48,239 bases of DNA from Alphaproteobacteria bacterium (GCA_013152755.1 JAADFR010000185.1:1-48239), one strand, 5' to 3'. Shown: positions 29,378-40,628, counted from the stretch's first letter. Notes: generated by a model not told the origin, from the sequence alone. Translations and numbers: made by a program.

Positions 29378-30199
29378 TTGGCTGGTACCAATAGTTTGGA
29401 AAATGAAATTATCGCTCACAACGGCCCCGCAATTATATTGATCGGGGCGCAGTTGGGCGAGAATATCGGTAAGGCGGTCAGGGCTATGTATAACTTTGGC
29501 CTCACCGACTTGCGGCTGGTCGCGCCCCGTGATGGCTGGCCCAATCCGGATGCGATTCCGGCGGCGGCGGGCGCGGATATTGTGCTGGAACAGGCACAGG
29601 TGTATGCCACCACCGCAGAGGCCATTGCCGACCTGAATTTTGTTTACGCCACCACGGCGCGCCGCCGCGACATGATCAAGACCGTGGTCACCCCCCACAA
29701 ATGTGCGGAGCTTATGCGCCGTCATGCCACCCAAGGCCGGAAATTCGGCCTGCTGTTCGGGCCGGAAAAGGCCGGGCTGACCAATGATGATGTGGCCTTA
29801 TGCGATGCCATCGTGTCGGTGCCGCTGAACCCGGCCTTTGCCTCCATCAATCTGGCGCAGGCGGTGATCCTGCTGTCTTATGAATGGTTTCAGACCGGGG
29901 CGGACCAGCCCGCCGAATATACGCCGCAGTTAGGCACCGCCCCGGCCACCTCAGAGGAACTGCAAAAGCTGTTCAATCATATGGAGCGGGAGCTGACCGA
30001 GGCCGGTTATTTCCGCCATGATCAGCGGCGCGCCACCATGAAACGAAATCTGCGCAATATTTTCAAGCGGTCTGCCCTCACCCATGAGGAAGTCAGCACC
30101 CTCCGCGGGGTGGTCAAGGCGCTGGCCACCGGCGGCGGCCCCGGCTGGATCGCGGAAAAGGCCGAAATTGAGGCGAAAAACCCTGTAAAGAAAGATTAG
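29378..30199 (+). CDS. trmJ: tRNA (cytidine/uridine-2'-O-)-methyltransferase TrmJ-type (SpoU)
   Basis: AIILIGAQLGENIGKAVRAMYNFGLTDLRLVAPRDGWPNPDA, FGLLFGPEKAGLTNDDVALCDAIVSVPLNPAFASINLAQAVILLSYE. TTG start at 29378 preceded by AAGGAG is more plausible than 29270. Confidence 0.88.
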   Translation: MAGTNSLENEIIAHNGPAIILIGAQLGENIGKAVRAMYNFGLTDLRLVAPRDGWPNPDAIPAAAGADIVLEQAQVYATTAEAIADLNFVYATTARRRDMIKTVVTPHKCAELMRRHATQGRKFGLLFGPEKAGLTNDDVALCDAIVSVPLNPAFASINLAQAVILLSYEWFQTGADQPAEYTPQLGTAPATSEELQKLFNHMERELTEAGYFRHDQRRATMKRNLRNIFKRSALTHEEVSTLRGVVKALATGGGPGWIAEKAEIEAKNPVKKD

Positions 30200-30220
30200 C
30201 CGGACGCACCCCCATACGGT

Positions 30221-30304
30221 CGTCATTCCCGTGCAGGCGGGAATCCATCTGGCTACTTCTATGCTGTTGCACGATGGATCCCCGGGTCAAGCCTGAGGAT
30301 GACA
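30221..30304. repeat. REP/BIME-like intergenic palindromic element
   Basis: CGTCATTCCCGTGCAGGCGGGAATCCAT...ATGGATCCCCGGGTCAAGCCTGAGGATGACA; two imperfect hairpins in opposing orientation; antisense translation gives the familiar LLSSSGLTRGS..MDSRLHGNDD repeat peptide. Confidence 0.7.
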
Positions 30305-30471
30305 ATAGGGGTTGGATGGGGGCAATACGCTTTTCCGTTGACTTTCCCTTAGGCATGGCTATATTCCGGCCATCGTGAATGACTCGGGTGAAAATCTTGG
30401 GTTGCACAGGATGGGGCATATCTCATTCTGTGGCGCTGACTTCAACATATTAACAGAAGCGATTCTATAAA

Positions 30472-31089
30472 ATGACAAAACGTACACAAGCCAAGTATAA
30501 AATTGACCGCCGCATGGGTGAAAACATCTGGGGCCGTCCGAAATCTCCGGTAAATTCCCGCGAATATGGGCCGGGCCAGCATGGTCAGGGCCGCCGCAGC
30601 AAGCTGTCCGACTTTGGTATTCAGCTCCGCGCCAAACAGAAGCTGAAAGGCTATTACGGCGATATTACCGAAAAACAGTTCAAACGCATTTATAAAGATG
30701 CCGACAAAATGCGCGGTGATACCGGTGCCCAGCTGGTGGGTCTGCTGGAAAGCCGTCTGGATGCGCTGGTTTATCGCGCCAAGTTTGTACCGACCATCTT
30801 TTCTGCCCGTCAGTTCGTCAACCACGGTCATGTGACCGTTAATGGCAAGAAAGTGAATATCCCCAGCTACCGCGTGAAAGCCGGTGATGTGGTTGAGATT
30901 CGCGAAAAATCCCGTCAGATCCCCATGGTTATTCAGGGTATTGGCTCTAATGAGCGCGATATTCCGGAATATCTGGCCCTGGAAAATGATGGCACGAAAG
31001 TTACTTTCCTGCGTGTGCCTCTGCTGGATGAGATCCCTTATCCGGTTCAAATGGAACCAAATCTGATTGTGGAATTCTACTCCCGCTAA
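30472..31089 (+). CDS. rpsD: 30S ribosomal protein S4
   Basis: 205 aa; [63 protein letters not shown] ... QIPMVIQG. Confidence 0.98.
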   Translation: MTKRTQAKYKIDRRMGENIWGRPKSPVNSREYGPGQHGQGRRSKLSDFGIQLRAKQKLKGYYGDITEKQFKRIYKDADKMRGDTGAQLVGLLESRLDALVYRAKFVPTIFSARQFVNHGHVTVNGKKVNIPSYRVKAGDVVEIREKSRQIPMVIQGIGSNERDIPEYLALENDGTKVTFLRVPLLDEIPYPVQMEPNLIVEFYSR

Positions 31090-31128
31090 GGAATGCGATT
31101 GTGGCTATACTTTATAGCTGATAGATTA

Positions 31129-31161
31129 AGCTGCTCATTTTAAAATTGAGCAGCTTTTTTT
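31129..31161 (+). terminator. Rho-independent terminator of rpsD
   Basis: AAGCTGCTCA / TGAGCAGCTT 10-bp perfect stem followed by TTTTT. Confidence 0.92.
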
Positions 31162-31175
31162 GTTTGGAGCATAAA

Positions 31176-31532
31176 TTGAAATTTATAAAAAAACTCTGGC
31201 GCGGCGAAATCAGTCTAACCGATACCTTTTGGGTAATGGGTGTGATCGTAAATGTTGCTATTTCATTTTTTAAAACCTTCCTAGGGTGGTGGTTAAACTT
31301 ACATGAGGATGTCACTGACCTTAAGCTGACGATCACTTTGATATTAACGATTATCAGCCTGCTGTATTCAGTATTTATTTCCATTTGCATTTGGCGCAGT
31401 GCAACCAAATATATATTGACTGAGGATGCTAGTGAAGATGAGGAGCGGGACGGTACTTGGGGCTATTGGGCAAAAGTAATTGTGGCATTCAATTGGGCAA
31501 TTTTTATAGTTTTACTTATTCTGGCAAGATAA
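31176..31532 (+). CDS. Small hypothetical membrane protein
   Basis: About 118 aa from TTG at 31176 (GGAG upstream) - LKFIKKLWRGEISLTDTFWVMGVIVNVAISFF...; 2-3 hydrophobic segments. The ORF-track start 31146 lies inside the rpsD terminator. Confidence 0.6.
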   Translation: MKFIKKLWRGEISLTDTFWVMGVIVNVAISFFKTFLGWWLNLHEDVTDLKLTITLILTIISLLYSVFISICIWRSATKYILTEDASEDEERDGTWGYWAKVIVAFNWAIFIVLLILAR

Positions 31533-31654
31533 TATTTTTTGGCCATCATACTATCGGTGATGTTGTCGGGGTTAGCTGAAAATCATTAATGCAAAGTATA
31601 ATACTTGCGCTTACTTACAGTCCCGCGAATAGTCTTTAGACAACATTTATTAAA

Positions 31655-31668
31655 TTGATTTAGGTCAA
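31655..31668. promoter_or_regulatory. FNR/FixK-type binding site
   Basis: TTGATTTAGGTCAA = TTGAT-N4-GTCAA, 64 nt upstream of the first hemerythrin ATG. Confidence 0.65.
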
Positions 31669-31731
31669 GGCAAATAATCCAAAGCTGTCCAGTATCACGC
31701 TGGGCGGCTTTATTATTAGCAAGAGTATTTT

Positions 31732-32139
31732 ATGAATAAAATGGAATTATCCCCCGCGTTTCTTATCGGCCATAGGGAGATTGATGACGAGCATAGACAA
31801 CTTGTTAAGGTGTTAAATGATATGGCCAAAGGATATACCCTGAAAGACATAGGCCTTTGCCGCCAAAATTGGCAGTTATTCTGCGACCTTCTTAGAAAAC
31901 ATTTCACACATGAAGAAAAAATAATGGCGGATATGGACTATATTAAAAAAGAACACCATGACTGCCATCAAACAATTTTAACAAGTGCGCAAAATGCAGG
32001 CCGCGAATCCAAGACTCTGAATGATTGGGAACAATGTCTTTTTAAACTGCGTGATGAAATTCTATCGCAAATTTTAAGGCATGATCTGCATTTTGCTGAA
32101 CATTTGGTCGCGATAGGCTATAATGACAGCAAACAATAA
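31732..32139 (+). CDS. Hemerythrin-like protein (bacteriohemerythrin family)
   Basis: 135 aa; IGHREIDDEHRQLVKVLNDM, HFTHEEKIM (HxxxE), HHDCH (HxxxH). Confidence 0.85.
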   Translation: MNKMELSPAFLIGHREIDDEHRQLVKVLNDMAKGYTLKDIGLCRQNWQLFCDLLRKHFTHEEKIMADMDYIKKEHHDCHQTILTSAQNAGRESKTLNDWEQCLFKLRDEILSQILRHDLHFAEHLVAIGYNDSKQ

Positions 32140-32251
32140 AACAGTAATTGCCCTCTGCTCCAAATTTCAAAACCTTAAATATTTATTAACACTAAGCCTT
32201 TATGAGTAATCCTTCCGATAGAAAATCGGAGGCGCCTTGTGGAGCTTAATT

Positions 32252-32659
32252 GTGAATAAATTTGAACTATCGCCAGCTTTCCTGATCGGTCATGATGACA
32301 TAGATTCTGACCATGCTGAACTTATAAAAATTCTCAATGAAATGACGGACAGTTTTATGGCGCAGGATACAAAGCGTTGCCATGAAATATGGCAGCAATT
32401 TTGCGCAAAGCTCAACCAACATTTTATTGATGAAGCAAAAGTCATGGCTGGCTTTGGTTATACGGAAGAAAAAGAAAACTCCGATCATCAAAAAATCCTG
32501 GCCCATATTGATACTCTGGGCGGACAGGAAAATACTCTGGAAGATTGGAAAAATTGCCTATTTGAAATGCGTAATGAATTCCTGTCCTGGATTTTAAGAC
32601 ACGACCTGAAATTTTCAGAGCATCTCATCACAATCGGATATAATCAGGCCCGCCCATAA
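32252..32659 (+). CDS. Hemerythrin-like protein, diverged paralog of preceding gene
   Basis: MNKFELSPAFLIGHDDIDSDHAELIKILNEM parallels the upstream gene (MNKMELSPAFLIGHREIDDEHRQLVKVLNDM); HFIDEAKVM. GTG start at 32252 preferred over TTG at 32237. Confidence 0.82.
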   Translation: MNKFELSPAFLIGHDDIDSDHAELIKILNEMTDSFMAQDTKRCHEIWQQFCAKLNQHFIDEAKVMAGFGYTEEKENSDHQKILAHIDTLGGQENTLEDWKNCLFEMRNEFLSWILRHDLKFSEHLITIGYNQARP

Positions 32660-32915
32660 AGCCACCGTCGAGACAGTGCTTTTTACAATTTCTGGCGCAT
32701 CATCATACGCTATTTCGCCCCTCCATTATTACTTGCCATTCTCATTTTGGGATTAGTCCAAGTTGCCTCAACCTAAGGTTTTAGACAAAAACAAAATTTT
32801 ATTCTATAATAAGCAAAAAAACTTGCCAAAAAACTATTTTAGAACGTCTTTACTGCATAATAAAAAATAAAAAACACTACCCCCTAACTTTAATAATAAC
32901 AGAGGAAATATATCC

Positions 32916-35330
32916 ATGAAAATATCCAAAAAATTAAACATACTTGCCGGAACCGCAATGGCGTCCAGCATGATCATGATTGGCGGAGCCTACGCCGAAG
33001 AAGATACCGGCGGCAAGGTCGTATTTGAAGAAATTCTTGTTACGGCGACAAAACGGGCCTCTACCATCAAGGATGTCCCCTTTTCAATCAATGCACAGAC
33101 TCAAGAAGACATTCAACGCTCCGGTTCCCAAAGCCTTGAGGACCTTGCCCGTAATGTTGCCGGCCTGATGATTCAAAATCTCGGCCCTGGCCAGAGTCAG
33201 GTTGCCATTCGCGGCGTATCAGCGGGTCAGATCGTTCGCGATCAACCGGGCGTTAAGGAACAGGTTGGCGTATATCTGGATGAATCCGTGATCTCCCTGT
33301 CGCTCTTTACCCCGGACATTGACCTGTATGACCTGAACCGTGTGGAAGTTCTGCGTGGACCGCAAGGCACGCTGTTTGGCTCCGGTTCCATTGGTGGCAC
33401 CATCCGCTATATCACCAACCAGCCAGATACCGAAGGCTTTGAAGGTAGCGTCGAGGGTAATATCAATGTCGTTGACGGTGGCGGCACAGGCGGTCACATC
33501 AAAGGCATGATCAATATGCCAATTTCAGAAGACAAGGCCGCCGTTCGTATCGTTGGTTATCATACTGAATATGCGGGCTTCATTGATGCTCTGCGTGAAG
33601 GTGGCAGCATTGACCAGAATGTCAATAGCGGCTCGCGCAGTGGCGGACGCATCACATTGCTCCTGAAACCCACAGAAGATATCACCATAACACCACGGGT
33701 TATCTATCAGGAAATCAGCATGGACGGCAATAACCGTCAGGAAGTCTTTAATCTGTATGCCAATCCATTCACAACCACGCGCACGCCGGTACAATTAGGC
33801 CCACGTCAACAGTTCCTGTTGCGGCGGGAAGGCTTTAATGACAAAACACTGATTGCCGATTTAACCGCAGAAATTAACTATGACGGTTTTGACCTGACAA
33901 CGGTTTCAAGCTACACAGACCGGGACATATTGGTTAGCCGTGATGCCAGTGCCCTGACCGGCAGTGTGTCGGTTGACCTTGGCTTCCCGGATGCGGCTGT
34001 ATTACTACCGTCCAATCTGAGAGACACAACCAAGGTCAAACAATTTACCCAGGAAGTCCGGGTAAGTTCGAATAATGACGGGCCTTTGCAGTGGGTTGGC
34101 GGTGTTTTCTATGCCAACACAGACCGTTTCTATAAACAGTTCCTGCCAACCCCCGGTTATGATGCCTTTGTGGATGCGGCCTTTGGTGCCGGAACTTCTG
34201 CTGGCGCAGGGGCCGGTGTCGGGCCGGTTGATTCACCCTTCTATTCTGAATTACCCTACAACCTGGAACAGGTTGCGGTCTTTGCCGAAGCCACATATGA
34301 CATCACTGATGAGTTTCATTTCACCGCTGGTGGCCGTTATTATGATTATGAAGAAGTCCGTAGCGTTACCCAGGTCGGACTTTTCGGCAACGGTGTTGTG
34401 GATCAGGTGGATAAGACAGCCTCCAACGGCTTTACCCCGCGTTTTCTGGCCAGTTTTGACGTGAATGACGAGATTACCGTCAATGCCCAGATTTCAAAAG
34501 GCTTTCGTCTTGGCGGGGTGAATGACCCTCTGAATACGGCCCTTTGTAATGCCAATGATCTGGCTATATTTGGCGGTTTTCAGGACTATAATGATGAAAC
34601 CCTCTGGAACTATGAGGCCGGGGTCAAGGTTAACACAGGCAGTATGTCTCTGAATGTGGCGGCATTTTATACCAAGATGTCCAACCTTCAGGTAACATTG
34701 GACGCCGGCTCCTGTTCTTCGCGCATATCCTTTAATGTACCAGATGCCCATTCACAGGGTGTTGAGTTTGAACTGAAAGCACAGCCCATTGAAGGCTTCG
34801 ATATTTCTGTTGCCGGTAGCTTGCTCCAGTCTGAATTTGATTCAACCGTTCTGGATAGCACCGGTGCGGTTCTGGGCGGCGTGCGGGACGGCAACCGCCT
34901 ACCATCCGTGCCAAAATTCAATATTGGCGTGACCGCGACCTATAACTTTGAACTTGATTCCTTTGGCGATAATACAGAAGGTTATGTTTCCGCAACCTTC
35001 CAGCATCGTAGCAGCATCTTTACCCAGCCTTCCGATCAGGAAGCAGGCGGCCCGAACAATTCCATTCTCCGCCAAGCTTCCGGTCTACCATTCGGCGGGG
35101 CAAGCGGCCTTGACGAAACGGTCCTTGATCTGGAACTTGGGTCATACCAGACGATGAATATCAGCGCCGGTATTGTTATGGAAAGTTGGGAAGTTGTGGC
35201 CTATATCAACAATCTGACCGACGAAAATGCCAATCTGTCCTTTGACCGTGAACGCGGTGGACGGGCCCGGCTTGGTTTCCGGACCAATCAGCCCCGTACA
35301 TTTGGTTTAACTGTACGGTCCTTCTTCTAG
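32916..35330 (+). CDS. TonB-dependent outer membrane receptor
   Basis: 804 aa; signal peptide, TonB box/plug (EEILVTATKRASTIKDVPFSINAQTQEDIQRSG, LNRVEVLRGPQGTLFGSGSIGGTIRYITNQPD), C-terminal beta-barrel ending in F. Confidence 0.94.
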   Translation: MKISKKLNILAGTAMASSMIMIGGAYAEEDTGGKVVFEEILVTATKRASTIKDVPFSINAQTQEDIQRSGSQSLEDLARNVAGLMIQNLGPGQSQVAIRGVSAGQIVRDQPGVKEQVGVYLDESVISLSLFTPDIDLYDLNRVEVLRGPQGTLFGSGSIGGTIRYITNQPDTEGFEGSVEGNINVVDGGGTGGHIKGMINMPISEDKAAVRIVGYHTEYAGFIDALREGGSIDQNVNSGSRSGGRITLLLKPTEDITITPRVIYQEISMDGNNRQEVFNLYANPFTTTRTPVQLGPRQQFLLRREGFNDKTLIADLTAEINYDGFDLTTVSSYTDRDILVSRDASALTGSVSVDLGFPDAAVLLPSNLRDTTKVKQFTQEVRVSSNNDGPLQWVGGVFYANTDRFYKQFLPTPGYDAFVDAAFGAGTSAGAGAGVGPVDSPFYSELPYNLEQVAVFAEATYDITDEFHFTAGGRYYDYEEVRSVTQVGLFGNGVVDQVDKTASNGFTPRFLASFDVNDEITVNAQISKGFRLGGVNDPLNTALCNANDLAIFGGFQDYNDETLWNYEAGVKVNTGSMSLNVAAFYTKMSNLQVTLDAGSCSSRISFNVPDAHSQGVEFELKAQPIEGFDISVAGSLLQSEFDSTVLDSTGAVLGGVRDGNRLPSVPKFNIGVTATYNFELDSFGDNTEGYVSATFQHRSSIFTQPSDQEAGGPNNSILRQASGLPFGGASGLDETVLDLELGSYQTMNISAGIVMESWEVVAYINNLTDENANLSFDRERGGRARLGFRTNQPRTFGLTVRSFF

Positions 35331-35356
35331 GACAGACAAAAAATAGTCATCCAATA

Positions 35357-35390
35357 AAAACGGGAGGTGTCAAACAACACCTCCCGTTTT
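35357..35390. terminator. Bidirectional terminator between TonB receptor gene and grxD
   Basis: 14-bp perfect stem AAAACGGGAGGTGT / ACACCTCCCGTTTT, 6-nt loop. Confidence 0.93.
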
Positions 35391-35409
35391 ATTATCTTGG
35401 CACTAAAAG

Positions 35410-35742
35410 TCAGGCTTTAGGCTTGATCTCGTTCTGTTCAAACAGACCAACCAATTCACCATTTGCCGCCATCTCACGGATGATGTCACATCCGCCAACA
35501 AATTCACCCTTCACATAAAGCTGGGGAATGGTCGGCCATTCACTATATTCCTTAATACCGTCCCGAAGCACGGAATCCTGCAACACATCAAAGGCTTCAA
35601 AATCCACTTTAAAATGATTTAGCACCTCTATCACGGCGGCGGAAAAACCGCATTGGGGGAACATGGGGCTGCCCTTCATATAGAGAACAATGTCACTATT
35701 TTGAACGTCGGCTTCGATACGGGCGAAAATTGGGTTTGTCAT
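35410..35742 (-). CDS. grxD: Monothiol glutaredoxin (Grx4/GrxD family)
   Basis: 110 aa; VLYMKGSPMFPQCGFSAAVIEVLNHF, WPTIPQLYVKGEFVGGCDIIREM (CGFS motif). Confidence 0.95.
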   Translation of the reverse strand: MTNPIFARIEADVQNSDIVLYMKGSPMFPQCGFSAAVIEVLNHFKVDFEAFDVLQDSVLRDGIKEYSEWPTIPQLYVKGEFVGGCDIIREMAANGELVGLFEQNEIKPKA

Positions 35743-35769
35743 AAGTTTTTTCCTGAAATTATATCTTTG

Positions 35770-36024
35770 TCATTCTGGTACGGCGGTTTGTAGGGCAAGG
35801 GCATGGAGATCATCGCCCATTTTCCCTTTGAGGGCCTTATAGACCATCTGGTGCTGCTTGACGCGGCTTAATCCGGCAAATTTCTGTGAAACGACCAAAG
35901 CCGCATAATGGTCCCCGTCCCCGCGCAAGTCCTCTATGGTGACCTTGGCATCGGGAATGGACTCCCGTATCATTGCCTCAATCTCTGTTGCTTCCATAGC
36001 CATTATCGTCTCCTGATTAATCAA
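35770..36024 (-). CDS. BolA family protein
   Basis: 84 aa; [66 protein letters not shown]. Confidence 0.93.
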   Translation of the reverse strand: MINQETIMAMEATEIEAMIRESIPDAKVTIEDLRGDGDHYAALVVSQKFAGLSRVKQHQMVYKALKGKMGDDLHALALQTAVPE

Positions 36025-38221
36025 TACTCATATAGTCTGGCATCCAGCCCCGATGCACGTCAAGCAATTCTGCAACAGATATGGGGGCAGTCCCCGTCAA
36101 AGTCAACGCATCACCGCCAGTATTTCCCACCGTTTGTGCCATAACACCGGCTTTCTGTGCCATTTCAAGGACTGTGTCTGCCCCATTTTTTGGTACCGAC
36201 AATATATACCGCGCCTGATCCTCACCAAAAGCCAAAGCATGGGGTGGTATATTCCCGCCGTCTATGGCAACGGTCATGCCCATATTGGATGCCATGGCCA
36301 TTTCCGCCAGCGCCACATACAGGCCCCCATCGGATATATCGTGGCAGGCGGCAATATTTCCGGCTTCGATCTGCGCGCGGACAAAATCACCGTTTTTCTT
36401 TTCAAGGGCAAGGTCAACGGGCGGCGGCGTCCCCTCTTCGCGGCCCTCCATCACCTCAAGATACAAAGAGGCCCCAAGGTGGCCTTTGGTTTCACCGATC
36501 AGGATCAGAATTTCACCTTCTGCCTGCGGCGCGATAGTGACCATTATGGAGCTATCCTGTAAAAGCCCGACACCGCCAATGGCCGGGGTCGGGTGAATGC
36601 CGGTGCCGTTGGTTTCATTATAAAGAGATACATTGCCCGACACCACGGGGTAGTCCAGAACCTCGCAAGCCTCCCGCATACCCTCAATACAGCCCACGAA
36701 CTGGCCCATGATTTCCGGGCGTTCCGGGTTGCCGAAATTCAGACAATCGGTGATCGCCAGCGGCAGAGCACCCACGGCGGTAAGATTACGCCATGTTTCC
36801 GCCACCGCCTGCTTGCCGCCCTCTACCGGGTCCGCATAGCAATAACGCGGCGTACAGTCGGTGGTGATGGCAATGGCCTTATCCGTCCCATGAACCCGCA
36901 CCACGGCGGCATCGCCGCCTGGTTTCTGAATAGTATCGGCCATGACCTGTGTATCATACTGCTGCCAGATCCAGTGACGGCTGCACAGATGGGGCGAGCC
37001 GATCATGTCCAGCAACGCCTGTTTCATATCCGCAGGGGCCGCAACCTCTCCCAAAGGCGCTTTTGGTTCTGTCCGGACCCATGGCCGGTCATATTCCGGC
37101 GAATTATCAGCCAATGGCTGGGTCGGAATATCGGCCACCACTTCGCCCTTGAAAGTCAGGGTCAGGTTGCCCGTATCGGTAATTTTGCCAATCACCGCAA
37201 AATCAAGATCCCATTTGTCAAAAATGGCCTTGGCTTCACCTTCGCGTCCCGGTTTCAGGACGATCAGCATCCGCTCCTGACTTTCCGACAGCATCATTTC
37301 GTAAGGGGTCATACCCTCCTCACGCTGGGGCACCATATCCAGATTAAAATCAAAGCCAACCCCGCCGCCGGAAGCCATCTCAACCGAAGATGAGGTCAAG
37401 CCCGCCGCACCCATATCCTGTATGGCCACCACCATGTCCGTAGACATCAATTCCAGACAGGCCTCAATCAGCAGTTTTTCAGTAAACGGATCACCCACCT
37501 GCACGGTCGGGCGTTTTTCTTCGGTATCCTCGGTAAATTCTGCGGAGGCCATGGTCGCGCCGTGAATCCCGTCCCGCCCGGTTTTGGAGCCCACATAAAC
37601 CACCGGATTGCCGATACCCGCCGCCGCTGACAGGAAAATCTTGTCCTGATCCGCCAGTCCCACATTCATGGCATTGACCAGAATATTGCCGTCATAGCTG
37701 GCATGAAAATTAGTCTCGCCGCCCACGGTCGGCACGCCAACACAATTACCGTAACCGCCAATGCCCTCAACCACACCGCTGAGCAGATGCCGGGTTTTAG
37801 GGTGATCAGGGGAGCCAAAGCGCAGGGCATTCATATTGGCAATGGGGCGCGCCCCCATGGTAAAGACATCGCGCAGAATACCGCCAACGCCCGTCGCCGC
37901 CCCTTGGTAAGGTTCGATATAGGACGGGTGGTTATGGCTTTCCATCTTGAATATAATCGCCTGATTATCGCCAATATCAATGACGCCCGCATTCTCCCCC
38001 GGCCCGTGAATGACCCACGGGGCCTTGGTGGGCAGGGTTTTTAAATGCTTTTTTGATGATTTATAGGAGCAATGCTCGCTCCACATTACGGAGAAAATCC
38101 CAAGCTCCGTCAGGGTCGGCGTCCGGCCCAGTATTTTCAGGCAGAGCGCATATTCATCCGCGCTCAGGCCATGTTCCCGGACCAGCGCATCGGTAATTTC
38201 CACGTTATTATTCCACGTCAT
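36017..38221 (-). CDS. purL: Phosphoribosylformylglycinamidine synthase subunit PurL
   Basis: 734 aa; [40 protein letters not shown], small PurL with adjacent purQ/purS. Confidence 0.97.
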   Translation of the reverse strand: MTWNNNVEITDALVREHGLSADEYALCLKILGRTPTLTELGIFSVMWSEHCSYKSSKKHLKTLPTKAPWVIHGPGENAGVIDIGDNQAIIFKMESHNHPSYIEPYQGAATGVGGILRDVFTMGARPIANMNALRFGSPDHPKTRHLLSGVVEGIGGYGNCVGVPTVGGETNFHASYDGNILVNAMNVGLADQDKIFLSAAAGIGNPVVYVGSKTGRDGIHGATMASAEFTEDTEEKRPTVQVGDPFTEKLLIEACLELMSTDMVVAIQDMGAAGLTSSSVEMASGGGVGFDFNLDMVPQREEGMTPYEMMLSESQERMLIVLKPGREGEAKAIFDKWDLDFAVIGKITDTGNLTLTFKGEVVADIPTQPLADNSPEYDRPWVRTEPKAPLGEVAAPADMKQALLDMIGSPHLCSRHWIWQQYDTQVMADTIQKPGGDAAVVRVHGTDKAIAITTDCTPRYCYADPVEGGKQAVAETWRNLTAVGALPLAITDCLNFGNPERPEIMGQFVGCIEGMREACEVLDYPVVSGNVSLYNETNGTGIHPTPAIGGVGLLQDSSIMVTIAPQAEGEILILIGETKGHLGASLYLEVMEGREEGTPPPVDLALEKKNGDFVRAQIEAGNIAACHDISDGGLYVALAEMAMASNMGMTVAIDGGNIPPHALAFGEDQARYILSVPKNGADTVLEMAQKAGVMAQTVGNTGGDALTLTGTAPISVAELLDVHRGWMPDYMSID

Positions 38222-38231
38222 CCATAGACCC

Positions 38232-38924
38232 TTAATTAAGTGCGTTGATCATACTTTTAAAGAAGCCAAGGCCATCTGTGCCGCCCTGCGCATCCTCAAT
38301 CAGCCGTTCGGGGTGAGGCATCATCCCCAGAATATTCTTCCGGCGGTTAATGATCCCGGCAATATTGTTGCGCGAACCGTTGGGATTCGCCCCGGCCTGC
38401 CCACGCTTGTCCACATAGCGAAAGACCACCCGCCCCTCATCTTCCAATTCCGTCAGTGTATCCGGATCGGCAAAATAATTACCGTCATGATGAGCCACGG
38501 GAATGGTAATGACCTCCCCCTGTTCGTAGGCATTGGTGAAGGGCGTATCATTATTTTCCACCTTGAGGTGAACATCCCGGCAGACAAATTTCAGGCTTTC
38601 ATTGCGCATCAAGGCACCCGGAAGCAAGCCGGTTTCGGTCAAGACCTGAAAACCGTTACACACCCCGATCACGTGACCGCCCCGGTCCGCATGTTCAATA
38701 ACCTTGCGCACCACTGGCGAACGGGCCGCCATGGCCCCGCACCGCAAATAATCGCCGAAAGAAAATCCGCCGGGCAGGGCAATCATATCCACATCGGGAA
38801 TATCATCATCCTGATGCCAGATAATATGGGGTTTTTGCCCGGTTATTTTTTCGAGCGCGGTAATCATATCGCGGTCACAATTGGAAGCAGGAAATACGAC
38901 AACAGCAGTTTTCATGGGCGTCAT
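38232..38924 (-). CDS. purQ: Phosphoribosylformylglycinamidine synthase subunit PurQ
   Basis: 230 aa; glutamine amidotransferase [22 protein letters not shown], ...MMPHPERL. Confidence 0.96.
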   Translation of the reverse strand: MTPMKTAVVVFPASNCDRDMITALEKITGQKPHIIWHQDDDIPDVDMIALPGGFSFGDYLRCGAMAARSPVVRKVIEHADRGGHVIGVCNGFQVLTETGLLPGALMRNESLKFVCRDVHLKVENNDTPFTNAYEQGEVITIPVAHHDGNYFADPDTLTELEDEGRVVFRYVDKRGQAGANPNGSRNNIAGIINRRKNILGMMPHPERLIEDAQGGTDGLGFFKSMINALN

Positions 38925-39160
38925 TCAATCTCTATTGTGTAATTCTCAATGACCGTATTGGACAGGAGCTTCTTGCACATATCCTCAACAGCGGCCTGTG
39001 CCTTGCCCGGATCAGTTTCCGCAAGGTCCAGTTCGATATATTTGCCCTGGCGGACATCTTCCACCCCGCCAAAACCAAGGGCCGACAGCGCATGCTGAAT
39101 GGCCTTGCCTTGAGGGTCAAGAACACCATTTTTCAAGGTGACATGTATGCGTGCTTTCAC
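38921..39160 (-). CDS. purS: Phosphoribosylformylglycinamidine synthase subunit PurS
   Basis: 79 aa; [40 protein letters not shown]. Confidence 0.95.
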   Translation of the reverse strand: MKARIHVTLKNGVLDPQGKAIQHALSALGFGGVEDVRQGKYIELDLAETDPGKAQAAVEDMCKKLLSNTVIENYTIEIE

Positions 39161-39194
39161 GGATAAACCTTTCTATATCTTACAGGTCAATATT

Positions 39195-39950
<756 letters not shown>

Positions 39951-40155
39951 CTGAGTGTTTCCTGTCAAAAATAGAGTGTTTTCAGTAAAGAGAATCAAGC
40001 GAGGCGAACATATCCCAATTAGTCCCGGAAAACAATTGGAACAGCCCTTAAAAAATAAACTTGCCGTCCCCATATAAAATTATGGAAACAAAATTCATTC
40101 TAGCGTACATAAGGACAGACGAATTTTGTATTGAGACTTTAAGGAGATCGTATAA

Positions 40156-40473
40156 ATGACCCAATTTGACGACCGTGAACAGGCCTATGAAAAAGAATTC
40201 GCCCGTAATGAGGAATTAGATTTTAAAGTAGTTGCCCGCCGTAACAAGCTTCTTGGGCTATGGGCCGCCGGGAAAATGGGCCTTGAGGGCGACGCCGCAG
40301 ATGCCTATGCGGCACAGGTTGTCAAAGCCGATTTTGAAGAAGTCGGCGAGGAAGATGTTTACCGCAAGGTGAAAGGCGATCTGGACGACAACAATGTAGA
40401 GGTCTCCGAACATCAGGTCCGCCGAGAGATGGAAGACCTCCTCCATACGGCGCGTGAACAGTTGACCAGTTAG
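40156..40473 (+). CDS. DUF1476 family protein (alphaproteobacterial F1-ATPase zeta-subunit-like inhibitor)
   Basis: 105 aa; MTQFDDREQAYEKEFARNEELDFKVVARRNKLLGLWAAGKMGL. Confidence 0.9.
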   Translation: MTQFDDREQAYEKEFARNEELDFKVVARRNKLLGLWAAGKMGLEGDAADAYAAQVVKADFEEVGEEDVYRKVKGDLDDNNVEVSEHQVRREMEDLLHTAREQLTS

Positions 40474-40628
40474 GGCTTTATCCCCGGAATATATCAAGGC
40501 CATCCCGCAATAGGGGTGGCTTTTGTCTTTATCCGGCCACGCAATGGACACAACTCAGTCATGCTATGAACATATTTATGGGACATAACGAGCCAAAATA
40601 AAATAGTGCCCATACAAGGAGCCATCGC

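Noticed and set aside
30114-30419. 101-aa minus-strand ORF containing LLSSSGLTRGS...MDSRLHGNDD
   Set aside because: This peptide is the translation of the REP-like repeat at 30221-30304 and overlaps trmJ antisense; not a gene.
31146-31178. ORF-track start of the 128-aa ORF at 31146
   Set aside because: The TTG at 31146 falls inside the rpsD terminator stem; a TTG at 31176 with GGAG upstream is more plausible.
32660-32915. Riboswitch upstream of the TonB-dependent receptor gene
   Set aside because: No conserved cobalamin/TPP box could be recognised by eye; a covariance search would be needed.
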